64,000 nt of DNA, taken from positions 310,001 to 374,000 of the forward strand of contig NZ_JAFIQX010000003.1 of NCBI RefSeq assembly GCF_017356035.1, read 5' to 3'. The position numbers and the translations under genes were made by a program. The notes under the pieces are model-generated. The model worked only from the letters and a program-made list of their open reading frames with translations. It was not told where the DNA came from and made no database searches. Position 1 is the first letter of the stretch; each line of letters starts with the position of its first letter. The DNA is from Longitalea luteola. GTDB lineage: Bacteria > Bacteroidota > Bacteroidia > Chitinophagales > Chitinophagaceae. This document shows positions 9,390 to 17,722 of the stretch, piece by piece.

Positions 9390-10658
9390 ATGGAAGGCAG
9401 CAGCAGGCGCAGCCAGCTTTTTTCGAATTTTTTGGCATTGGGCATTTTACAGGGAACCAATTTATTGCTGCCCTTACTGGTAATGCCTTTCGCGATTGAA
9501 AAAATAGGGCTCGATGGATACGGGGTAGTGGCGGTGGCCCAGGTAGTAATGCTTATCTTTTGTACCATCACTGATTATGGTTTCAATTTAACGGCTACAC
9601 GCGCCCTTGCCTTACACCGGGAAGATGTTGTAAAAAATGCCCGGCTTTTTTTTACCGTGCTGGCCGCCAAGATGTTTATCTGTCTTTTGCTGTTAGGGGT
9701 ACTGGTGGTGCTTATAACGCTGGTTCCCTTTTTCAGGCCTCATGCTCAATTATACCTGTTCGCATTTACCTGGGTAGTGGGGCAGTCGCTGCTGGTAAGC
9801 TGGTTCTTTCAGGGGATGGAAAAAATGAAATACATCACCATTTATACCCTTCTGGCGCGGCTGCTTTTTGTTATGCTGGTATTTGCATGTATCAGGGAGA
9901 AGGCTGATAACAGGTTCTTTATTTTATTTATGGGCATTGGCAGCCTGATAGCCGGCATGCTGAGCATCTTACAGGCCATGCGGCTTTTCCGCCTGCCGGT
10001 GTTTCGCCCAAACTGGCGCGATATTCTACAGGAGTTGAAACACGGCTGGCCGGTAATGGTTTCCAATATTTCAATAAACACTTTTTTAAGCATCAATGTG
10101 TTCATTTTACGGCTGTTTACGAATGACCTGGTTGCCGGTTCTTACAGTGTTGCTGAAAAGATATTCCTGGCCACCCGGCAAATAGCAGTGATGTTCTCGC
10201 AGGTAATATATCCACCGCTCTGTCAATTGCTGCAAAAGGGAGAATCGGCAACGCGGTCGTTCTTCAGAACCGTGTACCTGCCTTTTCTTATGCTCGTGTC
10301 AGGGGCTTGTGTATTGTTGTTCGGCTTTTCTGATTATATCATTTCGTTTTTTTTAGGGCAGCACAGTGGTCAGGCGGTATTGCTGTTGCGGTTGTTCTGC
10401 CTGGGACCGGTAATTGTTTGTTTGCATATACCGGCCAGTCAGCTGTTAATGGCAGCCGACCAAAAGAAAAGTTACCTGTACGTATTGACCCGGGGCGCTC
10501 TCATAAACGGGCTTTGTAACCTGGCACTGGTGCCTGTATGGGGGGCAACAGGTACAGCCCTGAGTGTTTTACTCACTGAATTGTTTATAACGGTGGGCTT
10601 TAACCGGGCACTATATAGAAATAAACTGGCAGGTTACCTGGGCGCCAGCATACGCTAA
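9390..10658 (+). CDS. Wzx-like oligosaccharide flippase
   Basis: Member of the MOP (polysaccharide transporter, PST) family that flips undecaprenyl-linked oligosaccharide repeats across the inner membrane. At 422 residues with about 12 hydrophobic segments it is full length. The N-terminal region (LGILQGTNLLLPLLVMPFA, then GLDGYGVVAVAQ) carries the typical start of this family. It is followed 19 bp later by a polymerase-like gene in the same direction, giving a Wzx-Wzy pair. It is divergent from the Wzz-like gene; the 83-bp gap between them must hold both promoters. Confidence 0.88.
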   Translation: MEGSSRRSQLFSNFLALGILQGTNLLLPLLVMPFAIEKIGLDGYGVVAVAQVVMLIFCTITDYGFNLTATRALALHREDVVKNARLFFTVLAAKMFICLLLLGVLVVLITLVPFFRPHAQLYLFAFTWVVGQSLLVSWFFQGMEKMKYITIYTLLARLLFVMLVFACIREKADNRFFILFMGIGSLIAGMLSILQAMRLFRLPVFRPNWRDILQELKHGWPVMVSNISINTFLSINVFILRLFTNDLVAGSYSVAEKIFLATRQIAVMFSQVIYPPLCQLLQKGESATRSFFRTVYLPFLMLVSGACVLLFGFSDYIISFFLGQHSGQAVLLLRLFCLGPVIVCLHIPASQLLMAADQKKSYLYVLTRGALINGLCNLALVPVWGATGTALSVLLTELFITVGFNRALYRNKLAGYLGASIR

Positions 10659-10677
10659 ATTTTTACAACAGACAGGC

Positions 10678-11988
10678 ATGCGAATCAGTAAATATTTTCC
10701 TTTTGCATTCATTTACTTTTTTATCAACTCTTTTGCGTTGCCGTACGGGTTAACCTATACTGCCCTGTTAAGTCCGCTTTTTTATATTTGGGTGTTGGCC
10801 ACCCGCAGGCAGGAAGTATTGTGGCCGTTTTTTCTGTTTTTAACCCCGTTTGTGGTTATACATTTTTGCCTGGGAGTAGATACAAAAAGTTATTTTGTTT
10901 CGCTGCTGAACATGACGCTGGTGTATATTTTTTGCCAAACGATGTACACCTTCCTGTTGCAATGCGACCGGCCCGCAAAGATCTTCCAGCAATTGCTCGT
11001 CATCAATTTTATATGTTGCCTGCTCGCTATTGCCTTATTCTTCACGCCGTACAATATATGGGTTTGGGCAAAACAGTTCCTGACAACGGGTGTGTATAAT
11101 TTTAAAAGATTAACCCTGCTTAGTTATGAGCCATCGTATTATGCATTGTTGTTCACGCCCCTGTTCTTCTATTTTGGCCTGCAGTTGATCTTTGCGCGCA
11201 ATACCATCAACAGCTGGTTAATGCTGGCGATGCTGTTGTTGCCCCTCGTCCTGTCTTTTTCGCTGGGCGTTATCAGTACGATATTACTGGCGGTTGCCAT
11301 AACGTTTTTCGTTCATTTCAAAACATTTACCCGCAACCGGCGGGCGATGAATCTGCTGGCACTTGGCGCCATTGCAGGAGTGATGGCGCTGCTGGTAGGC
11401 ATAGTTTTTTTCCCGGACAACATTCTCTTCGTACGGGTTGTAAATGTTATTTCCGGTAAAGATCCTTCAGGCAAGGGCAGAACTTTTGAAGCTTTCTGGC
11501 TGGCGGAGCAGTTGCTGCAGCAAAAGAGTTATTGGTGGGGCATTGGTCCGGGGCAGATCAAAATACTCGGCTTTGAGTTGATTCGTAATTATTATGGTTA
11601 TGGAGCGGAAACCACCCGCGTGGCTATACCCAATGCCGCTGCTGAAACCCTCGCGATTTTTGGCTGGGCAGGTTTTGTACTGAGGATAGCGGCTGCCTGT
11701 TTTCTTTTCGTTTATACCAAAGTATGGCATAATTACTACCGGCTACTGTTGTTCAGTTTCATATTCATTTACCAGTTTACCGGCAGCTTCATCACCAACG
11801 TGGCGGAATACGTTATCTGGATAATGGCTTTTACACCCGTTTTTAAAGAATACGATATTGCGAAACGGAATATTCCGGCAGATGACGGCAAACTGGTAAA
11901 TGTAAAATCGCGGCAAGCGGGTGGGGGCAGGCAAAACCGCCTGCGGGCAGGCAGGTTAAAGAGGGTAATGACCGGACTTAAAACTTAG
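10678..11988 (+). CDS. O-antigen polymerase-like membrane protein (Wzy type)
   Basis: Polytopic membrane protein with about 11-12 hydrophobic segments, 436 residues, lying directly after a flippase gene with a 19-bp gap. The family is suggested by topology, the large loop before the last helices (WWGIGPGQIKILGFEL region) and context; the ligase signature is weak. The likely role is polymerisation of flipped repeat units. The last residues form a basic, low-complexity tail (GGGRQNRLRAGRLKR) that does not look membrane-associated. The final codons and the stop lie inside a 7-bp tandem repeat shared with the convergent gene at 11992, so the tail may have been altered by repeat growth. Confidence 0.7.
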   Translation: MRISKYFPFAFIYFFINSFALPYGLTYTALLSPLFYIWVLATRRQEVLWPFFLFLTPFVVIHFCLGVDTKSYFVSLLNMTLVYIFCQTMYTFLLQCDRPAKIFQQLLVINFICCLLAIALFFTPYNIWVWAKQFLTTGVYNFKRLTLLSYEPSYYALLFTPLFFYFGLQLIFARNTINSWLMLAMLLLPLVLSFSLGVISTILLAVAITFFVHFKTFTRNRRAMNLLALGAIAGVMALLVGIVFFPDNILFVRVVNVISGKDPSGKGRTFEAFWLAEQLLQQKSYWWGIGPGQIKILGFELIRNYYGYGAETTRVAIPNAAAETLAIFGWAGFVLRIAAACFLFVYTKVWHNYYRLLLFSFIFIYQFTGSFITNVAEYVIWIMAFTPVFKEYDIAKRNIPADDGKLVNVKSRQAGGGRQNRLRAGRLKRVMTGLKT

Positions 11989-12010
11989 AACTTAAAACTT
12001 TGAACTTTGT
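11974..12010. repeat. Heptanucleotide repeat across two convergent stop codons
   Basis: Five 7-bp units of the type [ag][ag]ACTT[at] from 11974 to 12008. The TAG of the plus-strand polymerase gene (11986-11988) and the TAA of the minus-strand glycosyltransferase gene (11992-11994) both lie inside, so the array encodes the last residues of both proteins. On the minus strand the unit reads as AAGTT[ct], related to the repeats near 46.7 and 52.3 kb. Confidence 0.75.
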
Positions 12011-13128
12011 AATGACCTGCTCACTTTTTCCAAAACGCAGCGTTGAAGAAAGTCTTCATATTTTTTAATGACATTATCCCAGCTGAACTGCTCCCTGATC
12101 TTGTTGAGGTTATTATTCACCATAACCATTTCGAGGCCGTTGCGGTGAGTGTTTTCGATGATCTCGCGCACTTCATTACAGGAAGAAAAATAAAATGCAT
12201 CCTGCTGTAATACCGACCGGTTAAACGGATTATCATGGGCCGCTATCAATGCGCGGCTGGCCATGGCCTCCAGCAGGGAAGGGTTGGTGCCGCCCACGCT
12301 ATGTCCGTGAAAATACAGGGTTGAATATACCTTCAGCGAGTGGATCTTTTTGGGATGGTTGTAAATGCCACCGGTGAACATGATCCGTTCATCGTTCCTG
12401 AATTTATGTACCAGTTGCCGTCCGGGTTTATTGTCAACCGCACCTACTACCAGGAATTTTTTGTTGCTGTTACTGGCATGAAAGCCGTCGAGGATCATTT
12501 CGATATTGTTCTCGGCTGCCATACGTGCCATTAAAATAAAGTACTCATTCTTTTTTATGCCGTATTCCTGTAAGAGGCTTTCATCTTCGTTGTAATGTAT
12601 TTCCGCTCCATACGGGATATGTTCGCTGGCAATGGCGTATTTGCGCTGGAGGTATGATTGAATGACAACCGAGTCGGCAATATGATAATGGCTGAACCGC
12701 ACAGCGAGCCGCTCGGCCAGCTTTAAGAATTTTTGAACGGGTTTTGAATATTTCGTGCGCTTCCATTCAAGGCCGTCCATATTAAAAATCAGGGTGCTTT
12801 GATGGGGGTAGAACCAACCCCAGGCCGAACTGCTCGTAAAGCCCAGCATCAGAATGACATCGAAGTTCCGGCGCCGGGCATCGAGGATGCAATTGAGATC
12901 GTATATGAATTGCCCAAAGCTGCCCAGGTGGTATTCGGGATCGAAACAATGAATAAGCTGCACATTTTTCCAGGTGTTGCTATGGTAAGGGTGATTGTGT
13001 GAGTTGTAAACAAACACCTCATGGCCTTTAGCTGCCAGTCCGGTTGACAGGTATTCGGCAAACTGTTCAAAGCCACCGTAATGATTGGGAATGCCCCTGG
13101 TACCTAATATGCCTATCCGTAAAGTCAT
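11992..13128 (-). CDS. GT4 glycosyltransferase with DUF1972 N-domain
   Basis: Retaining GT-B glycosyltransferase, cytoplasmic face of the membrane. The N-terminal half is of the DUF1972 type: it starts with RIGILGTRGIPNHYGGFEQ, the glycine-rich loop of this group, often annotated as rhamnosyltransferase. The C-terminal Rossmann domain carries the donor-binding region GGTNPSLLEAMASRA with the EX7E-like pattern and HDNPFNR. Donor and acceptor cannot be deduced. Its start ATG overlaps the stop of the upstream GT4 gene in an ATGA (13125-13128), so the two are translationally coupled. Its C-terminus lies in the heptanucleotide repeat. Confidence 0.9.
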   Translation of the reverse strand: MTLRIGILGTRGIPNHYGGFEQFAEYLSTGLAAKGHEVFVYNSHNHPYHSNTWKNVQLIHCFDPEYHLGSFGQFIYDLNCILDARRRNFDVILMLGFTSSSAWGWFYPHQSTLIFNMDGLEWKRTKYSKPVQKFLKLAERLAVRFSHYHIADSVVIQSYLQRKYAIASEHIPYGAEIHYNEDESLLQEYGIKKNEYFILMARMAAENNIEMILDGFHASNSNKKFLVVGAVDNKPGRQLVHKFRNDERIMFTGGIYNHPKKIHSLKVYSTLYFHGHSVGGTNPSLLEAMASRALIAAHDNPFNRSVLQQDAFYFSSCNEVREIIENTHRNGLEMVMVNNNLNKIREQFSWDNVIKKYEDFLQRCVLEKVSRSLQSSKF

Positions 13129-14204
13129 TGTTGTAATACTTGTTTATATGCAGCAGCAGTTTTCCAGGCTGCCTGTTGCCAGGTGTATTGATCTAATATT
13201 TTTTTCCGGAGTGTATCCGTGCGGGGTCTGGCTGCCGCGGTTTCCACTGCCTTCAATATGCTTGGGGGCGAAGCAGGGTCGCAATAAGCCGCTTCGTCTT
13301 CAAAATATTCCCGGGTGTACCCCTTGTCAGTGATCACTACGCGGCAACCCATGGCCGCTGCTTCCAACGTAGAAAGGCCACAGGTTTCAAACCAGCTGGG
13401 AAGTATGTGGATGTTGGCTTTCTGATACCAGCTGGCCAGTGCTTCCTGTGGTAGTTGTTGTATGAAGGAAATATTGGCGGCTGCCTGTTTACGGCATTCA
13501 TGATAATAGGATAATTGGTTGGGGGCCGGGTTGCCGATCACTACCAGCCGGTATCTGGTATTGTTCAGCGCTTTTATGAGGTTTAGCTGGTTCTTGAGGC
13601 CTTCGATCCTGGCTACACAGAGTACCAGGTTGGCTTCTTTGGGTTGGCTGCTGTTCCAATTGAACAGCCTGGGATCAATACCATTCGGTATCAGCCTGTA
13701 ACCGGGCAGGGAAGTGCCAAATGCTGACAGCTGTGCATATTCCAGGTTCGAGTTGGGCAGAATAAGCGCTGCCTGCTGTAGAATGGTCCTTATACTTTTT
13801 TTATGACCTTTCCATAAGTAGGAGGGGGTCATTAATACATCGTTCCGCTGCAGCCAACGGGCGACCGTTTTAATATATTCTATGTTGTTTTTTGACAGAC
13901 AGCGGAAAACGCTGCCCGCTACGCCTTTGCGGTACAGTTGATCATATTCATAATAATCCACCAGGTTGGGCGAAACCACGAACGGTTTTTTCGATTTGGT
14001 GATATGGCAGATAATATCGGCCGGCCGTACGAGATTGAAAAAGTGCAGCAGGTCGTATTGCTGATAATTTACGGGTTGATTGGTTAATTTAATATCGACC
14101 TCGATGCCCAGCAGTTTTAATTGCTTTGCGGTATTGATGAGCTGAAAGGTATCTCCGCCCTTAACCGTATATAAAGTTGACCTGGTAATGAACGCGATTT
14201 TCAT
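13125..14204 (-). CDS. GT4 family glycosyltransferase
   Basis: GT-B fold retaining glycosyltransferase of 359 residues. The N-terminal domain starts with MKIAFITRSTLYTVKGGDTFQ, with a typical acceptor-side glycine-rich loop. The C-terminal domain shows NGIDPRLFN, ARIEGLKNQ and the EX7E donor site in WFETCGLSTLEAAAMGC. It probably adds one sugar to the growing lipid-linked repeat unit. It is coupled to the downstream DUF1972 glycosyltransferase by a 4-nt overlap and is divergent from the ligase-like gene at 14379. Confidence 0.9.
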   Translation of the reverse strand: MKIAFITRSTLYTVKGGDTFQLINTAKQLKLLGIEVDIKLTNQPVNYQQYDLLHFFNLVRPADIICHITKSKKPFVVSPNLVDYYEYDQLYRKGVAGSVFRCLSKNNIEYIKTVARWLQRNDVLMTPSYLWKGHKKSIRTILQQAALILPNSNLEYAQLSAFGTSLPGYRLIPNGIDPRLFNWNSSQPKEANLVLCVARIEGLKNQLNLIKALNNTRYRLVVIGNPAPNQLSYYHECRKQAAANISFIQQLPQEALASWYQKANIHILPSWFETCGLSTLEAAAMGCRVVITDKGYTREYFEDEAAYCDPASPPSILKAVETAAARPRTDTLRKKILDQYTWQQAAWKTAAAYKQVLQQ

Positions 14205-14378
14205 GATAACCTTTCTTACTAATATTTATTCGTAGTAAAATGCGCTACAGTTGCCTGGCATAGTTTTTATTTTGGCTGCAGCCGGCAACATAGGCCTCAT
14301 GAATTCGTTAAATGGAATTATATTATTCCTGTAAGTAACCGGGTAAATGTATTTTTGCCCGTAAAGGAGATACCCTAT

Positions 14379-15683
14379 ATGCGATCCCTGTTTTTGATGG
14401 ATGATGAGGCTGGTTTACTGACTATAAAGGATAAAATATTATATATTCTGCTGGTCATATTCCTTCTTACATTTTATCCGGGCCATATACCGGCCGTAAA
14501 CAATATTGCGCTGGCGCTCTTTTCTATATACTGCTTTTTTTTCTATAGTTCCTTCCGCGAAAAATTTTATTTATTGCGCAAGCGCAAGGAAGTGGTGGCC
14601 ATGGCCCTTTTTTATTTGCTGCACATTGTGAGCGCATATTTCTCAAAAGACCAAAAGGAAGGATTTTCCTGGGTGGTGGTGCGTATGCCTTTATTCGTGT
14701 TCCCGGTTTCCCTGGGCCTGATATATATTAAGCAGGCACTGAAAGAAAGGATCATCTGGGTGTTTTCGATCATTACTACGCTTACGCTGCTGATCTGCAC
14801 GATCTGGTCGGTTTACCACACCATTGCCAAACAGGACGTAACGCTATTGTATAATGATAATCTTACGATACTTACTGACAAACAATCAATATATATAGCG
14901 CTGCTGGTCAATCTGGCTGTATTTGGCTTAGGGTACCTGCTGGCTATCAGATCGAGGGTGATATCGAATAAGTGGCTGGTATATGGGAGTCTCTTTATTT
15001 TACTGGTAGCTAATTTTTTACTCGCCAGCCGGATCGCTATTATTACCTTATACGGCAGTATCCTTTGTGCGGCGGTATGGTATGCTATTCAGAGAAAGAA
15101 GTTCAGGCTGCTGGGCCTTGTTGTGGCAGGTATGGTGGCAACTGCGGTGATACTGGTTAGTTTATTCCCGAAAACGCTGAACCGTTTTCGCGAACTGAAG
15201 TATACCGATTATGAGTATACCCATAAGGGCGTGGAAAGTCATTTCGATATGGTTATTACTGCTGACCAGTGGAATGGCGCCAACATCAGGCTGGCGGTAT
15301 GGAGCTGCGGATGGGAACTGGTAAAACAGCATCCCTGGCTGGGTGTACAGCTGGGTGACAAGTTACACCGGCTGGTAGATGTATATGCGGCCAAACAATT
15401 TGATTTTGCTTACGACAGCCGCCGTAACATGCACAATAATTACCTGGATATACTGGTGACTTTTGGAATAACCGGTTTCCTTCTGTTCTTCTGGGGATTT
15501 TTATTTGAGCCTTTGCGCCAGAGCATTCGTACCAAAGACTTTTTCGGCATACTGGTCATTGCTGCTTTTATGCTGTCGTTTATTCCCGAGAATTATTTCG
15601 ATCGCAGTATGGGCAATATGATGTTTGCCTTTTTTATTGCATTTATTGTGAGCTACCGGGAGCCGGTAGCTAAAAAAAATTAA
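14379..15683 (+). CDS. O-antigen ligase-like membrane protein
   Basis: Polytopic membrane protein of the O-antigen ligase (PF04932) type with 10-12 hydrophobic segments. The signature region is clear in the C-terminal third: GVQLGD, then the His-bearing MHNNYLDILVTFGITGFLLF. I set the start at the ATG at 14379 because AAGGAG ends nine bases before it. The frame can be opened eight codons earlier only by a TTG at 14355, which would place that AAGGAG inside the coding region. Its 3' end overlaps the stop region of the convergent wzt gene by 4 bp. With the genes at 7070 and 10678, this is the third polymerase/ligase candidate of the locus. Confidence 0.85.
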   Translation: MRSLFLMDDEAGLLTIKDKILYILLVIFLLTFYPGHIPAVNNIALALFSIYCFFFYSSFREKFYLLRKRKEVVAMALFYLLHIVSAYFSKDQKEGFSWVVVRMPLFVFPVSLGLIYIKQALKERIIWVFSIITTLTLLICTIWSVYHTIAKQDVTLLYNDNLTILTDKQSIYIALLVNLAVFGLGYLLAIRSRVISNKWLVYGSLFILLVANFLLASRIAIITLYGSILCAAVWYAIQRKKFRLLGLVVAGMVATAVILVSLFPKTLNRFRELKYTDYEYTHKGVESHFDMVITADQWNGANIRLAVWSCGWELVKQHPWLGVQLGDKLHRLVDVYAAKQFDFAYDSRRNMHNNYLDILVTFGITGFLLFFWGFLFEPLRQSIRTKDFFGILVIAAFMLSFIPENYFDRSMGNMMFAFFIAFIVSYREPVAKKN

Positions 15684-16414
15684 TGATTGTCCTCAATATA
15701 CATTTGAATAGCCTTATCGGTATCGCCGAAGTAAACCAGGCTGCCGTTTTTCATAAATGCGCTACGGTTGCAGTACTTTTTTATAACATCCATGCCATGG
15801 CTAACCAGGATAACTGTTTTACCTTCTATCCAGCTTGATTCAAATACTTTAATGGCTTTTTCCTGAAATTTCATATCGCCCACGGCAAAGATCTCATCGA
15901 GGAACATAATATCAGCACCTCCATTAACGGCTATGGAAAAGCCAAGCCTGGCTACCATGCCGGAAGAAAAATATTTGATCTTGGTATCAACAAATTCCCG
16001 GATTTCAGCAAAGTCTACTATTTGATCAAAGATCTTGTCTATCTCTTTTATTTTCAATCCCAATACAGATGCAGATACGTAAATATTTTCGCGCGCTGTA
16101 AGCTGATGACTCATGCCTACACCCAGGTTCATTAATAACGTATTTCCATAAATATTAATGGTACCGGTGTCTGTTGGGTAAACGCCTGCCAATAATCTTA
16201 TCAGTGTGGATTTGCCACAGCCGTTCCTTCCCAGCAGCCCGATGCATTCGCCTTTGTACACGTCAAAGTCCATAGTTTTTATGGCCTGCACCTTTTTTGC
16301 GCGGGGCGGATTAAACAGGTTGAATAACCGGTGTTTAACGGTATTATGGCTGTCTTCTGATATATGAAACGTTTTGCTGATCCCTTTTGCCTGTATTGCC
16401 AGAGCCTTTGTCAT
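15680..16414 (-). CDS. wzt: ABC transporter ATPase for polysaccharide export (Wzt type)
   Basis: ATPase subunit of an ABC-2 polysaccharide exporter. It has Walker A GRNGCGKST at about residue 60, signature FSSGMVARLGFSIA, Walker B IMFLDEIFAVGD and H-loop VSHGMD, all typical of the Wzt/TagH/KpsT branch. At 244 residues it lacks the C-terminal carbohydrate-binding domain that lets O9a-type Wzt recognise a capped chain end, so it resembles Wzt of O-antigens without a terminal cap, or KpsT. It lies 2 bp after the permease gene, so the two form one transcription unit. Confidence 0.93.
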   Translation of the reverse strand: MTKALAIQAKGISKTFHISEDSHNTVKHRLFNLFNPPRAKKVQAIKTMDFDVYKGECIGLLGRNGCGKSTLIRLLAGVYPTDTGTINIYGNTLLMNLGVGMSHQLTARENIYVSASVLGLKIKEIDKIFDQIVDFAEIREFVDTKIKYFSSGMVARLGFSIAVNGGADIMFLDEIFAVGDMKFQEKAIKVFESSWIEGKTVILVSHGMDVIKKYCNRSAFMKNGSLVYFGDTDKAIQMYIEDNH

Positions 16415-16416
16415 GT

Positions 16417-17214
16417 TTATAATTTTTCGGCAGCTTTAGAACCAAGTTTATTTAGCAGGAAAGTACCAAACATCAATAATGCAATGGCATACGCGAAATC
16501 AAATACAAACAATTTGAAATCGGGATAAGTTCCTTCCATGGTTGCTTTCCGGGCATTGATAATGATACCCGCTAACGGGTTAATGTAATCAAATGATGGT
16601 AAAGCTGCTTTAAAAGTGTCAAGTTTATAAAATATTGGAGATAGGAAAAACAAGAATGATGTAAATACCGTCCAGATCTGTGTGATATCTTTTGCGATCA
16701 CGTATATATTTGATAATATGAGCGAAGTCGCAAGTGATAAAATATAAAGATTTATAAAAAGCGGAAGGATCCATAACGTATGAATGGTACTGTATGTAGT
16801 ATCCTTCTCGAGCAAATTATAAAACAGGAGAAACATTATGAAGTTGAAAAAGAAACCGATGGTATTGCTTAGCAGCGTGGAAACATAAATTTCCAGCTTG
16901 TTCATGTTACTGTATTCGTATAAATATTTTTTTGTATTGAGGATTTGTACAGTTCCCGTAGTTGATTCAACAAAAAAGTTCCATAGGATCAACCCGATAA
17001 ATAGATAAGAAGCAAAAGCAGGAACGTTTTGCTTCATGATGGTTTGAAATACTACATAATAAATAGCAATGTCCATTATAGGCTTTATCAGAGCCCAAAA
17101 TAATCCGAGTTTATTTTCATAGTATCTTAACTTGAATTCAATTTTCGCCAGCAACCACAATCGCTCAGACTTGTTCGATCGCCTGAACCAATCCGTTAAT
17201 ATTCCTATGATCAT
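16417..17214 (-). CDS. wzm: ABC-2 polysaccharide export permease (Wzm type)
   Basis: Membrane subunit of the polysaccharide exporter encoded with the ATPase at 15680. It has 265 residues with six hydrophobic segments in the ABC-2 arrangement. An amphipathic N-terminus (WLLAKIEFKLRYYENKLGLFWAL) precedes helix 1, and PLAGIIINARKATMEG lies before the last helix; both are typical of Wzm/TagG/KpsM. It pumps a lipid-linked glycan across the inner membrane. The gene begins after a 508-bp AT-rich gap and probably has its own promoter there. Confidence 0.92.
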   Translation of the reverse strand: MIIGILTDWFRRSNKSERLWLLAKIEFKLRYYENKLGLFWALIKPIMDIAIYYVVFQTIMKQNVPAFASYLFIGLILWNFFVESTTGTVQILNTKKYLYEYSNMNKLEIYVSTLLSNTIGFFFNFIMFLLFYNLLEKDTTYSTIHTLWILPLFINLYILSLATSLILSNIYVIAKDITQIWTVFTSFLFFLSPIFYKLDTFKAALPSFDYINPLAGIIINARKATMEGTYPDFKLFVFDFAYAIALLMFGTFLLNKLGSKAAEKL

Positions 17215-17722
17215 TAATTTTTGTTTTTTTAATGCTTAATGCCGGTTGTTTTAACCCTGGCGTTCAATAGCTTAATTTGTGGGGGCAAAGGTAATATAAT
17301 CAGAGCTATGTTTTTCAGCCATGTATGCATAGATCATGGAATCTGCATGCCGGGTACATCAAAATAAATTTATGAGTTTTTAGAATTTTTGAATCCTTTA
17401 AACGTTTGCGCAGGTCATTATATTTTCCTGGTTTATAATTAATTTATAAAATATACCGTATTGACTTTCAATTGTTTTTAAATTTTATTAAATTGATAAA
17501 CTTTTGCAATAGGGTGGTTTCAGCCCCGGGCGACAGGTTCCTGACCGGCTGAACTTAATGCCATTTTGAGGTCGTGCAGGCGCTTATCTACCAGGCATGT
17601 ATCTACAAGTTCATTCCAAAAAGGTGCTGCCATTATCATAAAACAAAAATGATCAACTCCCAACTGTGTATTCATCCTGGTCTTTTACAATAATTGCAAG
17701 CAATAAGGTAGCTATCGTGCTT
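17215..17722. other. 508-bp AT-rich intergenic region
   Basis: Gap between the start of the permease gene and the stop of the GT4-GT2 fusion gene, both on the minus strand. The part next to the permease (17215-17510) is very AT-rich and probably carries its promoter; I cannot fix one with confidence. The remainder holds a possible 51-codon frame described separately. There is no inverted repeat suitable as a terminator for the upstream fusion gene. Confidence 0.6.
17520..17675 (-). CDS. Possible small protein (51 aa), unrecognised
   Basis: An ATG at 17675 opens 51 codons to a TGA at 17520. The product has mixed, protein-like composition: a hydrophobic patch (FCFMIMAAPFW), then NELVDTCLVDKRLHDLK. 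Its base composition is more GC-rich than the surrounding spacer, which suggests a coding origin or a leftover of a longer gene. A stop lies 12 bases upstream of the ATG, so it is not simply the tail of a longer frame. I recognise no family and no ribosome-binding site; it may be spurious. Confidence 0.25.
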   Translation of the reverse strand: MNTQLGVDHFCFMIMAAPFWNELVDTCLVDKRLHDLKMALSSAGQEPVARG

